A stretch of 64,000 nucleotides of DNA from Paralcaligenes sp. KSB-10 (GCF_021266465.1 NZ_CP089848.1:1178001-1242000), one strand, 5' to 3'. Shown: positions 34,661 through 43,634, numbered from the stretch's first letter. Notes: a model not told the origin generated them from the sequence alone. Made by a program: numbers and translations.

Positions 34661-35752
34661 CTACCACGACCCCATGTAGTGCTGCACCAACAGGCTGCTG
34701 AGCGATACGGACAACCACACGCCCAGGCCCAACAGGAAGGGGCGCATGCCGGCGGTGGCCATGCGGCGTAAATCCGAGGACAGGCCGATAGCGGTAAGCG
34801 CCACGATAATCAGAAACTCGGCCATGAAATGAATGACCCCATTCCAGGCCTCGGGAATGATCCCTGCCGAACGTACCCCGGACGCCACCAGGAACCACAG
34901 GATGAACCAGGGAAAAATGCGCGCCAGGCTGAAATCGGTGCCGCCCTGCTTTTTATGCCGCCAGGCTTCATAGAAAGCCAGGGCCAGGCAAATGGGAATG
35001 ATCAAGGTTGCGCGGGTGAGCTTGACAATGGTGGCATAATCGCCGGCGGCGTGGCTGTAGCTATAGCCGGCAGCCACCACCGAAGAGGTATCGTTGATGG
35101 CCGTACCGGCCCACATGCCAAAGCCCGCATCCGACATCTGCAGCCAATGCCCCAGCAAGGGGAAAGTCAGGACACCCACAATATTGAAGATAAAAATCGT
35201 GGAAATCGCAAACGCCGTATCATGATCGTCGGATTTTATGATGGGCGTGACGGCCGCAATGGCCGAGCCGCCGCAAATCGCCGTCCCCACACCGATCAGG
35301 ATTTTCAGCTTGGCGGGAATATTCAGCCACTTGCCCAGGAAATACGCCGAGGCGAAAGCCGCTGAGATCGTCACCAGGGTGACCGAAAGCGACTCCACGC
35401 CCGTTTTGGCTACCTGCTGGATGCTCAGGCCAAACCCCAAGGCGATAATCGACCACTGCAGCACCTGCTTGGAAGCAAACCCCAGGCCGGGCTTGAATAT
35501 CGGCCCCACCCCCACGGAATTGCGGATTGCAATACCCAATACAATCCCAAATACAGGTCCGCCGATAATCGGAGCCCAGCGCCCCAGGTACAGGGCGGCC
35601 ATGCCCACCACCATCGCCAGCACCAATCCATATAAAGGCGATGATTTCGGCGGCGCCAGACGGCTGCTGCGGCGGCCTCCGGCATGATGGATGGGCGCTG
35701 CCAGAGGCCGGTGGGATACTGCCTGAGAGGAGGAAGGCGTTGACGTCAACAT
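34661..35752 (-). CDS. YeiH/YadS (UPF0324) family putative sulfate exporter
   Basis: A 363-residue membrane protein with about 10 helices. Family hallmarks are GPVFGIVLGIAIRNS, FASKQVLQWSIIALGFGLSI, GVGTAICGGSAIAAVTPII and GMWAGTAINDTSSVVAAGYSYS. The family is annotated as putative sulfate or sulfite-type exporter. A divergent LysR gene (YeiE-like position) follows 96 bp away, the common pairing. A sulfatase encoded nearby would fit with sulfate or sulfite handling. Confidence 0.87.
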   Translation of the reverse strand: MLTSTPSSSQAVSHRPLAAPIHHAGGRRSSRLAPPKSSPLYGLVLAMVVGMAALYLGRWAPIIGGPVFGIVLGIAIRNSVGVGPIFKPGLGFASKQVLQWSIIALGFGLSIQQVAKTGVESLSVTLVTISAAFASAYFLGKWLNIPAKLKILIGVGTAICGGSAIAAVTPIIKSDDHDTAFAISTIFIFNIVGVLTFPLLGHWLQMSDAGFGMWAGTAINDTSSVVAAGYSYSHAAGDYATIVKLTRATLIIPICLALAFYEAWRHKKQGGTDFSLARIFPWFILWFLVASGVRSAGIIPEAWNGVIHFMAEFLIIVALTAIGLSSDLRRMATAGMRPFLLGLGVWLSVSLSSLLVQHYMGSW

Positions 35753-35770
35753 TACAGACTCGCATATCTT

Positions 35771-35787
35771 AATAATCTGAAGTTATT
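35771..35787. promoter_or_regulatory. Dyad AATAA-N7-TTATT, candidate LysR site
   Basis: A 5-7-5 inverted repeat just upstream of the YeiH gene, in the AT-rich divergent promoter. The same 5-7-5 geometry recurs at 35824-35840. Confidence 0.45.
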
Positions 35788-35823
35788 TTAAATTCGCCAA
35801 CAATATAAAAAAATTCATTAATA

Positions 35824-35840
35824 CTTATTTATCGTATAAG
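35824..35840. promoter_or_regulatory. Dyad CTTAT-N7-ATAAG, candidate LysR site
   Basis: A 5-7-5 inverted repeat with T-N11-A form, 8 bp before the LysR start codon, as expected for an autoregulatory LysR box. Confidence 0.5.
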
Positions 35841-35848
35841 ATTTATTG

Positions 35849-36739
35849 ATGATTGGAATCAGCATACGACAGCTTGAAGTCTTCGTCTCCATTGCCGCCA
35901 CAGGTAGCGTCCGTACGGCGGCCGAGCGCCTGTTTGTCACGCAACCGGCCGTCAGCATGGCGCTGGCCGAACTCGAACGCCAGTTGAACGCCCCCCTGTT
36001 CGATCGGACACGCGGACGCCTGCATTTAAGCTCTCGCGGCAAGGAATTGCTTCCCATGGCCCAGGAAGTCGTTGAGCGCATGCACGAAATGCTGCGTCAG
36101 TCCAGCGGCAATCCCCTGGAATTGAAAGGAGAATTGCGCCTGGGCACCAGCAACACCATAGGCAATTACCTGGTAGGCGAGCTGCTGGGCCCCTACGTCG
36201 CCGCGCATCCTCGGGTTTCCCTGACTGTCAGCGTCGAAAACACCGATACGATAGTGGCCGGGCTGTTGGAACACAGAATAGACGTGGGGTGCGTGGAAGG
36301 CCCTGTCAACCACCCGCAACTCGACGTCCAACCCTGGCGCGACGACGCACTGGTCGTCTGCGCCGCGGCCAATCATCCCTTGACCCAACATCGCCGACTG
36401 CAACCCAGCCACTTCAAAGACGCCAAATGGATTCTGCGCGAGCCGGGCTCGGCAATGCGGGCATTGGCAGAACAGGCGATGAATTCACTTCCTCCTGGCC
36501 AGATCGTGCTGGAACTCGGGCAGGTTGAAGCCATCAAGCAGGCCGTCATCGCTGGGCTGGGCATCGCCTGCCTGCCCGCCACGGCGACTGGCGACGCCGT
36601 TGCCGTAGGGCGCCTGGCCATTCTGAATACTCCCTTCCTGGATCTGCATCGGCGCCTGTCGCTGGTACTGCACAAGGCACGCTATCGGGGAGCGCTTATC
36701 GAGGCCTTTATCGCCAGCCTGAACGCCGGCGCACGCTGA
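35849..36739 (+). CDS. LysR family regulator (CysB/YeiE-like)
   Basis: A 296-residue protein. The N-terminal HTH reads IRQLEVFVSIAATGSVRTAAERLFVTQPAVSMALAELE. The effector domain (about 90-295) includes LRLGTSNTIGNYLVGELL and the conserved GLGIACLPATA. It is divergent from the YeiH-family exporter gene, the classical arrangement for a LysR activator. The ATG at 35849 is used; a TTG directly before it is also in frame. Confidence 0.88.
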   Translation: MIGISIRQLEVFVSIAATGSVRTAAERLFVTQPAVSMALAELERQLNAPLFDRTRGRLHLSSRGKELLPMAQEVVERMHEMLRQSSGNPLELKGELRLGTSNTIGNYLVGELLGPYVAAHPRVSLTVSVENTDTIVAGLLEHRIDVGCVEGPVNHPQLDVQPWRDDALVVCAAANHPLTQHRRLQPSHFKDAKWILREPGSAMRALAEQAMNSLPPGQIVLELGQVEAIKQAVIAGLGIACLPATATGDAVAVGRLAILNTPFLDLHRRLSLVLHKARYRGALIEAFIASLNAGAR

Positions 36740-36811
36740 TCGCAGGTCCCTCGCCCGGCGCCCACGGTCGGCTACACTAAAAACCAACGCCTTACGCGCC
36801 TTTGGACTGCC

Positions 36812-38194
36812 ATGACAACTCAACTAGAACTGTTCTCCGCTGCAACCGCTTCCACCGACAATCCCCGCTCGCCTTCGCGGCGCGCGGGGAAAACCCGGGG
36901 TAAGAAAACGGGCCACGTCAAAGCCGCGCCAGCGCGCGGGCGCAAGACAAGCGCATTGAACATGCCAATCAAAGCACAGATCCCGCAGGCAATCGCCGCA
37001 CGCGGCAAATGGAGCGAAAAGGATCGTGAGCTCGGGCTGCCGCCCTATGAAACTATCGCCTTGGTCTTGCAAGGCGGCGGGGCTCTGGGAGCCTATCAGG
37101 CAGGCGTCTTTCAGGGCTTGTCCGAGGCAGGCATCGAGCCCGACCGCCTGTCGGGTATCTCGATCGGCGCACTGAATACCGCCATCATCGCCGGCAACCC
37201 TCCCGAAAAACGCATTGCAAGACTGGTCGAGTTCTGGGAAACCATCTGCCAGCCGAACCTGGGTTTGGCGCCCAACCCGTTTATAGAGCAGAGTTTTTTC
37301 AACCTGGGCGACGCCGTGCGCCAGACAATGAGCGCCCTGAGCGCCGCCAGCGCGGTCCTGGACGGGCAGAAAGGTTTTTTCAAGCCCCGTTTCCCGTCGC
37401 CGGCGTTCATCTCCTCGAGCGGCCCCGGCCACGCCAGCTATTACGACACCAGCCCACTGAAAGAAACGCTCGAGCGGCTTTGCGATTTCGACCGGATCAA
37501 TTCCGGCGAGCTGCATGTGTCGGTGGGCGCCGTCAATGTACGCACGGGCAATTTCAATTATTTCGATAACACCAAAATCGCCTTGCGGCCCGAACACTTC
37601 ATGGCCTCGGGCGCCCTGCCCCCTGCCTTTCCAGCCATAGAAATCGATGGCGAGTATTACTGGGATGGCGGCCTGGTCTCGAATACGCCCTTGTCCGACG
37701 TGCTGAATACGCGCCCACGCAAGGACACACTGGTATTCCAGGTGGACTTGTGGAGCGCGCGCGGCCGGCTGCCTGCCAATATGAGCGAAGTATCCGATCG
37801 CATCAAGGAAATCCAATACTCAAGCCGCACGCGCCTGGTTACCGAACACCTGCGCTGGACCCAATATCTGAGGCACGTGCTGCTCAATGTGCTCGAAGAC
37901 GTCCCGGCCGAGGCGCGGACCAGCGAGCACTACTGCAAACTGGCCCAGGAACTTTCGTCGAGCAAGCACTATAACGTCGTGCACCTCATCTATCGCGACA
38001 AGCCCTACGAACAGTACTACAAGGATTATCAATTCGACCTGGCCACCATGCGCGGACGCTGGGCCAGCGGGCTGCAGGACATACGCGACACCCTGGCCCA
38101 GCCGGATCGCCTGGCCATGCCCGACAATGACGCCGGATTCGTCACGCACGATGTACACCGCGAAGAAATCGAACAATCCATGCGGCACGATTGA
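36812..38194 (+). CDS. Patatin-like phospholipase with DUF3734 tail
   Basis: A 460-residue protein. A Lys/Arg-rich N-terminal extension (1-60) precedes the patatin domain: oxyanion loop GGGALG (88-93), nucleophile elbow GISIG with S117, catalytic DGG with D285. A C-terminal DUF3734 region (about 300-430; DKPYEQYYKDYQFD) follows. No signal peptide. Related proteins act as cytoplasmic lipases, some linked to polyhydroxybutyrate or membrane turnover. Single gene. Confidence 0.87.
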   Translation: MTTQLELFSAATASTDNPRSPSRRAGKTRGKKTGHVKAAPARGRKTSALNMPIKAQIPQAIAARGKWSEKDRELGLPPYETIALVLQGGGALGAYQAGVFQGLSEAGIEPDRLSGISIGALNTAIIAGNPPEKRIARLVEFWETICQPNLGLAPNPFIEQSFFNLGDAVRQTMSALSAASAVLDGQKGFFKPRFPSPAFISSSGPGHASYYDTSPLKETLERLCDFDRINSGELHVSVGAVNVRTGNFNYFDNTKIALRPEHFMASGALPPAFPAIEIDGEYYWDGGLVSNTPLSDVLNTRPRKDTLVFQVDLWSARGRLPANMSEVSDRIKEIQYSSRTRLVTEHLRWTQYLRHVLLNVLEDVPAEARTSEHYCKLAQELSSSKHYNVVHLIYRDKPYEQYYKDYQFDLATMRGRWASGLQDIRDTLAQPDRLAMPDNDAGFVTHDVHREEIEQSMRHD

Positions 38195-38214
38195 GCCATG
38201 GCAGGCCTGTGGCA

Positions 38215-38248
38215 AACAGATCTGGCCAAAAAGTCCGGCGGATCTGTT
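38215..38248 (+). terminator. Weak stem-loop after the patatin gene
   Basis: AACAGATC and GATCTGTT pair over 8 bp around an 18-nt loop, followed by GCTATTTTG. The stem has only modest GC and the T-run is short, so termination is uncertain. Confidence 0.3.
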
Positions 38249-38299
38249 GCTATTTTGTGGAATTATTAGCTGCACAAAAGAATAATGAGAAGTCAGTAG

Positions 38300-38328
38300 T
38301 TGCCTAGGCAATAAATTCGCGCTAGAAT
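38300..38328 (+). promoter_or_regulatory. Promoter and operator of the efflux MarR gene
   Basis: -35 TTGCCT (38300-38305), a 17-bp spacer and -10 TAGAAT (38323-38328). The -35 is half of the perfect palindrome TTGCCTAGGCAA (38300-38311). The start codon is 8 nt after the -10, so the mRNA would be leaderless. Binding of the regulator here would block its own promoter. Confidence 0.65.
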
Positions 38329-38335
38329 TCTTTCC

Positions 38336-38929
38336 ATGGCACACGACAAGACTTCTCTTTCCCCGACACCTTCAGCGGCAGGCAAGTCCGCGGCTCACGA
38401 AGCCGCGCGCGGCACCGCACCGGCAAGCGCGCGGGCACACGCCCAGTCGACTTTTTACAGCCCCAACGAAGAATCGCTTTGCGAGACCAACAACATCGGC
38501 CATCTTATCAAGAACGTATACGCCTCGATCAATCGCAACATCGATCTGGGCGTCGCCCCCCTGGGCCTGACCGCTATGCAGTGGAAGCCCCTGGTATTGA
38601 TCTGCCACCGCGACATCCACACGCCCGCCGAGCTGTCACGTGTCACTAATGTAGATACAGGCGCCATGACCCGCACTCTCGACCGCCTTGAGGCCAAGGG
38701 GTTCCTTACCCGGCACCGCTGCCTGGAAGATCGCCGCGTCGTCAATCTGGAACTTACCGAAAGCGGCACCAAGGTGGTTAAAGACATCTTGCCTGCCGTA
38801 GCCCATACCTTGAACGCCCATCTTGCCGGATTCTCGGAAAAGGAAACCGAAACGCTGCTAAAGTTCCTGCGACGCATGATAGACAATGGCGCCTGTATGG
38901 ACTCCTCGTTCGATCAAGACGCTCATTAA
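38336..38929 (+). CDS. MarR family regulator of the EmrAB-NodT efflux operon
   Basis: A 197-residue protein with a low-complexity N-terminal tail (1-45). The winged helix includes GVAPLGLTAMQWKPLVLI, HTPAELSRVTNVDTGAMTRTLDRLEAKGFL and the wing RHRCLEDRRVVNLELTESG. The ATG at 38336 has no Shine-Dalgarno and lies where transcription should begin. It is first in a rightward cluster with the outer-membrane factor, EmrA and EmrB genes. It is the probable EmrR/MprA-like repressor, released by phenolic or uncoupler-type drugs. Confidence 0.87.
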   Translation: MAHDKTSLSPTPSAAGKSAAHEAARGTAPASARAHAQSTFYSPNEESLCETNNIGHLIKNVYASINRNIDLGVAPLGLTAMQWKPLVLICHRDIHTPAELSRVTNVDTGAMTRTLDRLEAKGFLTRHRCLEDRRVVNLELTESGTKVVKDILPAVAHTLNAHLAGFSEKETETLLKFLRRMIDNGACMDSSFDQDAH

Positions 38930-38971
38930 TTCCGCACTCTTACATTCATCGTAAATAGCTTGCCTGTACCT

Positions 38972-39010
38972 TTGCATAACCTCCAAGGTCCTGCTTAAAT
39001 TATTGCCTAG
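38972..39010 (+). promoter_or_regulatory. Candidate promoter and operator of the efflux genes
   Basis: TTGCAT (38972-38977), 17 bp, TTAAAT (38995-39000). The half-operator TTGCCTAG (39003-39010) lies over the expected start of transcription. It matches 8 of 12 bases of the palindrome at the regulator's own promoter, so both are probably bound by the same MarR protein. Confidence 0.5.
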
Positions 39011-39051
39011 TCAGATACGACCCGATCAATCAAATTCAGTTTAATGTCAGT

Positions 39052-40500
39052 ATGAAACCCCTATTACCTCTTTTGCTGCTTGCCGCTCTGACTGGTTGTG
39101 CGGCCATCAATCCTGGAGAGCCCGGACTCAAGGAAATCCAGGGCGCGCAGCTTGGCCTGCAGACAGCGGCCATCGACTGGCCAACCGAACAATGGTGGCT
39201 GCGCTATAAAGATCCACAGCTTGACAGCCTGATCGATCAGGCCTTGCAAAACAATCCGTCGCTGGCCGCGGCCAAGGCTCGTTTAGGCATGGCCAACGCA
39301 GCTGTCAGCGGCGCCCGAGCCGTGCAACTGCCCCAGCTCAACGCCAATTATCAAATGACACGCGAGCGTTTTTCGGAAAACTACATCTATCCGCCGCCTT
39401 ACGCGGGTTCCATGCAAACCGACAACACCCTGCAGCTCCAACTGGGTTTCGACCTGGACTTGTGGGGCAAGAACCGCGCGCGCTATGCCGCGGCCGTGTC
39501 GCGCGTTGAAGCCAGCAAGGCCGATGCGCAGCTGGCGCGCAATGCTCTGGTCAGCGCCGTAACGCAAAGCTATTTCAATCTGCAAAATGCACTGGCGCAA
39601 CACCAGGTTATCGCGCAAATCGTCAGACAGCTTGAAGACGTCGCCAAGATCACGCATCAACGCGTCGTTGCCGGGCTCGACACACAGGTTGAAGTCAACC
39701 AGGCCGATTCAGCCGTTTCAGCCGCCAAGGTTCAGTTAAGCCAGGTCGGCACCAATGCCGACCTGCTGCGCCATCAGTTGTCGGCGCTGGTTGGGGCCGG
39801 GCCGGACCGAGGCATGAGCATTGAACGCGCCAAGCTGCCGGCCGTGGCCGCCGGTGTGCCTGCCCTGCTTCCCATGAATCTGTTGGGAAGGCGCCCCGAT
39901 ATCGTCGCGGCAAAGCGCCTGGTGGAAGCCAGTTCGAGTGAAATCTCGGCCGCCAAGGCGGAATTCTTTCCCGATATAAACCTTTCCGCCTTTGCCGGGT
40001 TCATGTCGCTGGGGCTGGACAACCTGTTGAAAAACGGCAGCAAGGTCTACGGCGCAGGGCCCGCTATTACCTTGCCGATTTTCCATGGCGGGGCGCTCAA
40101 TGCGCAACTGAACGCGAAGCGGTCCGAACGCGACCTGGCCATTGCCAATTACAACCAGGCCGTGCTGACGGCAGTGCGGGAGGTGGCTGATGCCAGCACC
40201 GCGATTCGCGCCTTGCAACAGCAGATCGTCGATCAGCACGCCAGCTACACCGCCATTTCGTCGGCCTATGACATTGCGGTTCAGCGTTATCGCTCCGGAC
40301 TGGGCAATTATGTGCAAGTGCTGCTGGCACAGAATGAGGTTCAGAAACAAGCCATTCTGGACACCGATCTGCAGGCGCGCGCCTATAACCTGGATGCCCA
40401 ACTCGCTACAGCGCTGGGTGGCGGATACCGCTCCGCGCCGGCCGCTGGCACGTCGCCCGGCAATGTCCCCGCAATGCCCAAGGCCGGCGCACTCCACTGA
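39052..40500 (+). CDS. NodT family outer-membrane efflux lipoprotein
   Basis: A 482-residue TolC-superfamily channel. The N-terminus MKPLLPLLLLAALTGCAA is a lipoprotein signal with lipobox LTGC (Cys16). Two outer-membrane-efflux repeats follow (about 60-250 and 270-460), with LGFDLDLWGKNRARYAAA and the second-repeat RRPDIVAAKRLVEASSSEI. It would dock with EmrA to give an outer-membrane exit duct. It precedes emrA by 35 bp. Confidence 0.92.
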   Translation: MKPLLPLLLLAALTGCAAINPGEPGLKEIQGAQLGLQTAAIDWPTEQWWLRYKDPQLDSLIDQALQNNPSLAAAKARLGMANAAVSGARAVQLPQLNANYQMTRERFSENYIYPPPYAGSMQTDNTLQLQLGFDLDLWGKNRARYAAAVSRVEASKADAQLARNALVSAVTQSYFNLQNALAQHQVIAQIVRQLEDVAKITHQRVVAGLDTQVEVNQADSAVSAAKVQLSQVGTNADLLRHQLSALVGAGPDRGMSIERAKLPAVAAGVPALLPMNLLGRRPDIVAAKRLVEASSSEISAAKAEFFPDINLSAFAGFMSLGLDNLLKNGSKVYGAGPAITLPIFHGGALNAQLNAKRSERDLAIANYNQAVLTAVREVADASTAIRALQQQIVDQHASYTAISSAYDIAVQRYRSGLGNYVQVLLAQNEVQKQAILDTDLQARAYNLDAQLATALGGGYRSAPAAGTSPGNVPAMPKAGALH

Positions 40501-40535
40501 TACTGATACACGACTCACTGAAACACGAGACAGTT

Positions 40536-41720
40536 ATGACTACCGAAACCAAATCGGCCTCCAAGCGCAAACCCCTGCTTCTTACCGCAGCACTGATTTT
40601 TATTGTCCTGGGCATCTGCTACGCCGTCTGGTGGTTCGTGGTGGCCTCGCACTACGAATCCACCGATGACGCCTATGTGCACGGCAACCTGGTGCAGGTC
40701 ACTTCACAAATAGCGGGAACAGTCGTGGCGATCGATGCCGACGACACCCAGCACGTCAAAAAAGGCACGGCGCTGATCAAACTCGACCCCACCGATGCCG
40801 GAGTCGCCCTCAAGCAGGCTGAAGCGGCGCTGGCCCAGGCCGTACGCCACACGCACACGCTTTTTGTGCAAAACGATGCGCTCAAGGCCGATATTGCCGT
40901 GCGGCAGGCCGACATCGAGCGTGCCCGGGTCGATCTGAACAAGGCGCAAAGCGATTTGAAGCGGCGCCAGACACTGGCCAAATCGGGCGGCATAAGCGGC
41001 GAAGAAATCCTTCATGCCGAAACCGCCGTCAAGGCGGCGCAGTCAGGGCTGGCACAGGTCCAGGCAGCACTGGCCGCATCCAAGGCCAAGCTTGAAACCA
41101 ACCAGGCCCTGACGAACAACACAACGATTGCAGCCCACCCCGACGTGCAGCAAGCCGCCGATCAGTTGCGCAAAGCCTGGCTCGCCAGCGCCCGTACCGT
41201 TTTACCCGCTCCGGTCGACGGCATGGTCGCACAGCGCTCCGTCCAGGTCGGACAGCGCGTCGGCCCAGGCACTCCCTTGATGACTCTTGTGCCGCTGCAG
41301 CAGGTCTGGGTCGAAGCCAACTTCAAGGAAGGCCAGGTCGCCCACATGAAGCCTGGCCAGGACGTGAAACTGACCGCCGATCTCTATGGCAGCGACGTCA
41401 GCTATAACGGCAAGATACAGGGCATTGCCGCCGGCACCGGCAGCGCTTTCGCCCTGCTTCCCGCGCAAAATGCCAGCGGCAACTGGATCAAGGTCGTGCA
41501 GCGCGTCCCCGTGCGCATCGCCCTCGACCCCAAGCAGCTGGCCGATCACCCCTTGCGCGTAGGCTTGTCGATGGTGGCTGAAGTCCATCTCGTCGACCCT
41601 GGCAAACAAGCCGTGGACAAAAACATCAACTCCAAACTTGAAACCAGTGTCTTCGAAGACAACAAGAATGGTGCTGATGCACTCATCGATAAAATCATCA
41701 AAGAAAATCTTGGATCATGA
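40536..41720 (+). CDS. emrA: EmrA-type HlyD family membrane fusion protein
   Basis: A 394-residue periplasmic adaptor anchored by one helix (about 14-36). The lipoyl halves flank a coiled-coil hairpin (about 95-205; ADIAVRQADIERARVDLNKA, ETAVKAAQSGLAQVQAALAA). DGMVAQRSVQVGQRVGPGTPLMTLVPL and WVEANFKEGQVAHMKPGQ mark the second lipoyl and beta-barrel regions, as in EmrA. It is translationally coupled to emrB (4-bp overlap). Confidence 0.92.
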   Translation: MTTETKSASKRKPLLLTAALIFIVLGICYAVWWFVVASHYESTDDAYVHGNLVQVTSQIAGTVVAIDADDTQHVKKGTALIKLDPTDAGVALKQAEAALAQAVRHTHTLFVQNDALKADIAVRQADIERARVDLNKAQSDLKRRQTLAKSGGISGEEILHAETAVKAAQSGLAQVQAALAASKAKLETNQALTNNTTIAAHPDVQQAADQLRKAWLASARTVLPAPVDGMVAQRSVQVGQRVGPGTPLMTLVPLQQVWVEANFKEGQVAHMKPGQDVKLTADLYGSDVSYNGKIQGIAAGTGSAFALLPAQNASGNWIKVVQRVPVRIALDPKQLADHPLRVGLSMVAEVHLVDPGKQAVDKNINSKLETSVFEDNKNGADALIDKIIKENLGS

Positions 41721-43309
41721 GCTCCGAAGAGCCTAAAGCCCCGAAACCGGCCGGCAAACCCAAGCCCGTCGTGCACCTGCCGCTCGAAGGCAAGGCACGC
41801 CTGTTCGGTACCATTGCCGTGTCCGCCGCCGTCTTCATGAATGTACTCGACTCGTCGATTGCAAACGTGTCCATTCCAACCATCGCCGGCGACCTCGGCG
41901 TGAGCGCCACGCAGGGCACCTGGGTCATCACCTCGTTTGCGGTGGCCAACGCCATTACCGTTCCGCTGACAGGCTGGCTGACTCAGCGCTTCGGCCAGGT
42001 GCGCCTGTTCGTCCTGTCGACCCTGCTGTTCGTGCTGGCTTCATGGCTCTGCGGATTGTCGTGGTCACTGGAATCGCTGGTGATTTTCCGTGTGATACAG
42101 GGGGCCGTTGCAGGCCCCATGATCCCTTTGTCGCAAGCGCTCATGCTGGGCAGCTATCCCAAAGAAAAGGCGGGCATGGCACTGGCCATGTGGTCGATCA
42201 CGGTGCTGGTCGGGCCTGTTGCAGGGCCTTTGCTGGGAGGCATGATCTCCGACAATTACAATTGGTCGTGGATCTTCTACATCAACGTGCCCGTGGGATT
42301 GATCGCCGGATGGGCCTCGTGGCAAATCTATAAAACCCGCGACTCGGCGCGAATCAAGCTGCCCATCGATGGCACCGGCCTGGCACTGCTTGTCCTGTGG
42401 GTGGGCGCGCTGCAGTTGATGCTCGACAAAGGCAAGGAACTGGACTGGTTCGCCAGCTCGGCCATTACGACCATGGCGGTCGTCGCCATCGTGTCATTTG
42501 TGTTTTTCGTGATCTGGGAGCTGACTGCCAAGCATCCGGTGATAGATCTTACGCTGTTCAAAGGCCGCAATTTCACCTCCGGCACAGTGACCATCTCGGT
42601 AGCATACGGGGTATTTTTCGGCACAGTGGTACTGCTTCCCCTGTGGCTCCAGAGCACCCTGGGCTATTCCGCCACCGATGCCGGGATCGCCTCGGCTCCC
42701 GTCGGCATCCTGGCGATCATTTTCTCGCCCATTGTCGGCAAACTGCTGGGCAAGCACGATCCGCGCTACATCGTCACTGTGTCGTTCCTGATCTTCGCCC
42801 TGGTCAGCTACATGCGGGCCGACTTCAATACCGAAGTTGATCTGGGCACGGTCATGATACCCACCTTCATCCAGGGTGCGGCCATGGCGATGTTCTTCAT
42901 TCCCCTGACAACAATCACCCTGTCGGGGCTGGAGCCGCATCGCATTCCCGCCGCAGCCGGCCTGTCCAATTTCGTGCGCCTGGTCTTCGGAGCATTCGGC
43001 ACCTCGATTACCACCACACTCTGGGAAAATCGCGCTGCCCTGCATCACGCCCAACTGACCGAAATTGCCAGGCCGGGCAAGCCGGCCTTCGATATGGCCA
43101 TGGCAGGCCTGCACGACAAAGGATTGAATCAGGCGCAGTCGGCATCGCTGATCAACAATCTCATCAACCAGCAGGCGTTTACCATTTCCGCCACCGATAT
43201 TTTCTACGCCTCGGCAATTATCTTTTTGGCGCTGATCATCCTGGTCTGGTTTGCGCGCCCCAGAAAGATGAACTCCGGCGCGGGAGATGTTGCCGCCGCC
43301 GCGCATTGA
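41717..43309 (+). CDS. emrB: EmrB-type MFS multidrug exporter (DHA2, 14 helices)
   Basis: A 530-residue inner-membrane proton antiporter. The early LDSSIANVSIPTIAGDLGVSATQGTWVITSF and motif C region GPVAGPLLGGMISDNYNWSWIFYINVPVG are characteristic of the EmrB/QacA group. With EmrA and the NodT-type channel it would export hydrophobic toxicants across both membranes. It ends 64 bp before the tRNA-Asn gene. Confidence 0.93.
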   Translation: MSSEEPKAPKPAGKPKPVVHLPLEGKARLFGTIAVSAAVFMNVLDSSIANVSIPTIAGDLGVSATQGTWVITSFAVANAITVPLTGWLTQRFGQVRLFVLSTLLFVLASWLCGLSWSLESLVIFRVIQGAVAGPMIPLSQALMLGSYPKEKAGMALAMWSITVLVGPVAGPLLGGMISDNYNWSWIFYINVPVGLIAGWASWQIYKTRDSARIKLPIDGTGLALLVLWVGALQLMLDKGKELDWFASSAITTMAVVAIVSFVFFVIWELTAKHPVIDLTLFKGRNFTSGTVTISVAYGVFFGTVVLLPLWLQSTLGYSATDAGIASAPVGILAIIFSPIVGKLLGKHDPRYIVTVSFLIFALVSYMRADFNTEVDLGTVMIPTFIQGAAMAMFFIPLTTITLSGLEPHRIPAAAGLSNFVRLVFGAFGTSITTTLWENRAALHHAQLTEIARPGKPAFDMAMAGLHDKGLNQAQSASLINNLINQQAFTISATDIFYASAIIFLALIILVWFARPRKMNSGAGDVAAAAH

Positions 43310-43329
43310 TGATCGAAGGCCGCGTCAGT

Positions 43330-43359
43330 TTGCAAGCACCTAAAATTCTATGCTATAGT
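43330..43359 (+). promoter_or_regulatory. Promoter of tRNA-Asn
   Basis: TTGCAA (43330-43335), 18-bp spacer, TATAGT (43354-43359), ending 14 bp before the mature tRNA. Confidence 0.7.
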
Positions 43360-43373
43360 TTCGCTTCTTTAAT

Positions 43374-43449
43374 TCCCCGATAGCTCAGTCGGTAGAGCGA
43401 CGGACTGTTAATCCGCAGGTCCCTGGTTCGAGCCCAGGTCGGGGAGCCA
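43374..43449 (+). tRNA. tRNA-Asn (anticodon GTT)
   Basis: A 76-nt cloverleaf with acceptor arms TCCCCGA/TCGGGGA, D arm GCTCAGTCGGTAGAGC, anticodon stem-loop CGGACTGTTAATCCG with GTT, T arm CCTGGTTCGAGCCCAGG and an encoded GCCA 3' end. A strong terminator follows 9 bp downstream, so it is a single-gene transcript. Confidence 0.98.
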
Positions 43450-43457
43450 ACAAAATC

Positions 43458-43488
43458 AAGCCTTTCGAGAAATCGAAAGGCTTTTTTG
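43458..43488 (+). terminator. Rho-independent terminator of tRNA-Asn
   Basis: An 11-bp stem AAGCCTTTCGA/TCGAAAGGCTT with a GAAA loop, followed by TTTTTTG. Confidence 0.9.
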
Positions 43489-43514
43489 TTTGGCGCGCAT
43501 GCATACTTTCCAAT

Positions 43515-43536
43515 GGGCATCCACAAGGGCTGCCCC
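43515..43536 (+). repeat. Short palindromic repeat (CCACAAGGG family)
   Basis: GGGCATCCACAAGGGCTGCCCC forms a GGGCA/TGCCC stem. Relatives lie at 52147, 56867, 56917 and, inverted, 57000. It is upstream of the two-component genes. Confidence 0.6.
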
Positions 43537-43634
43537 GGACGCCGCCCGGCGGAGCTAAGGCAGGCCTAAGCCTCTTGCGCCAAACTCTGGATTAATATTC
43601 CAATACATCATAAGTGGCGCCACAGGGAGGGTGA

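Noticed and set aside
43374-43449. tRNA-Asn as integration site of a genomic island
   Set aside because: No integrase nearby, no repeated tRNA 3' end in the window, and flanking genes look ordinary for the lineage.
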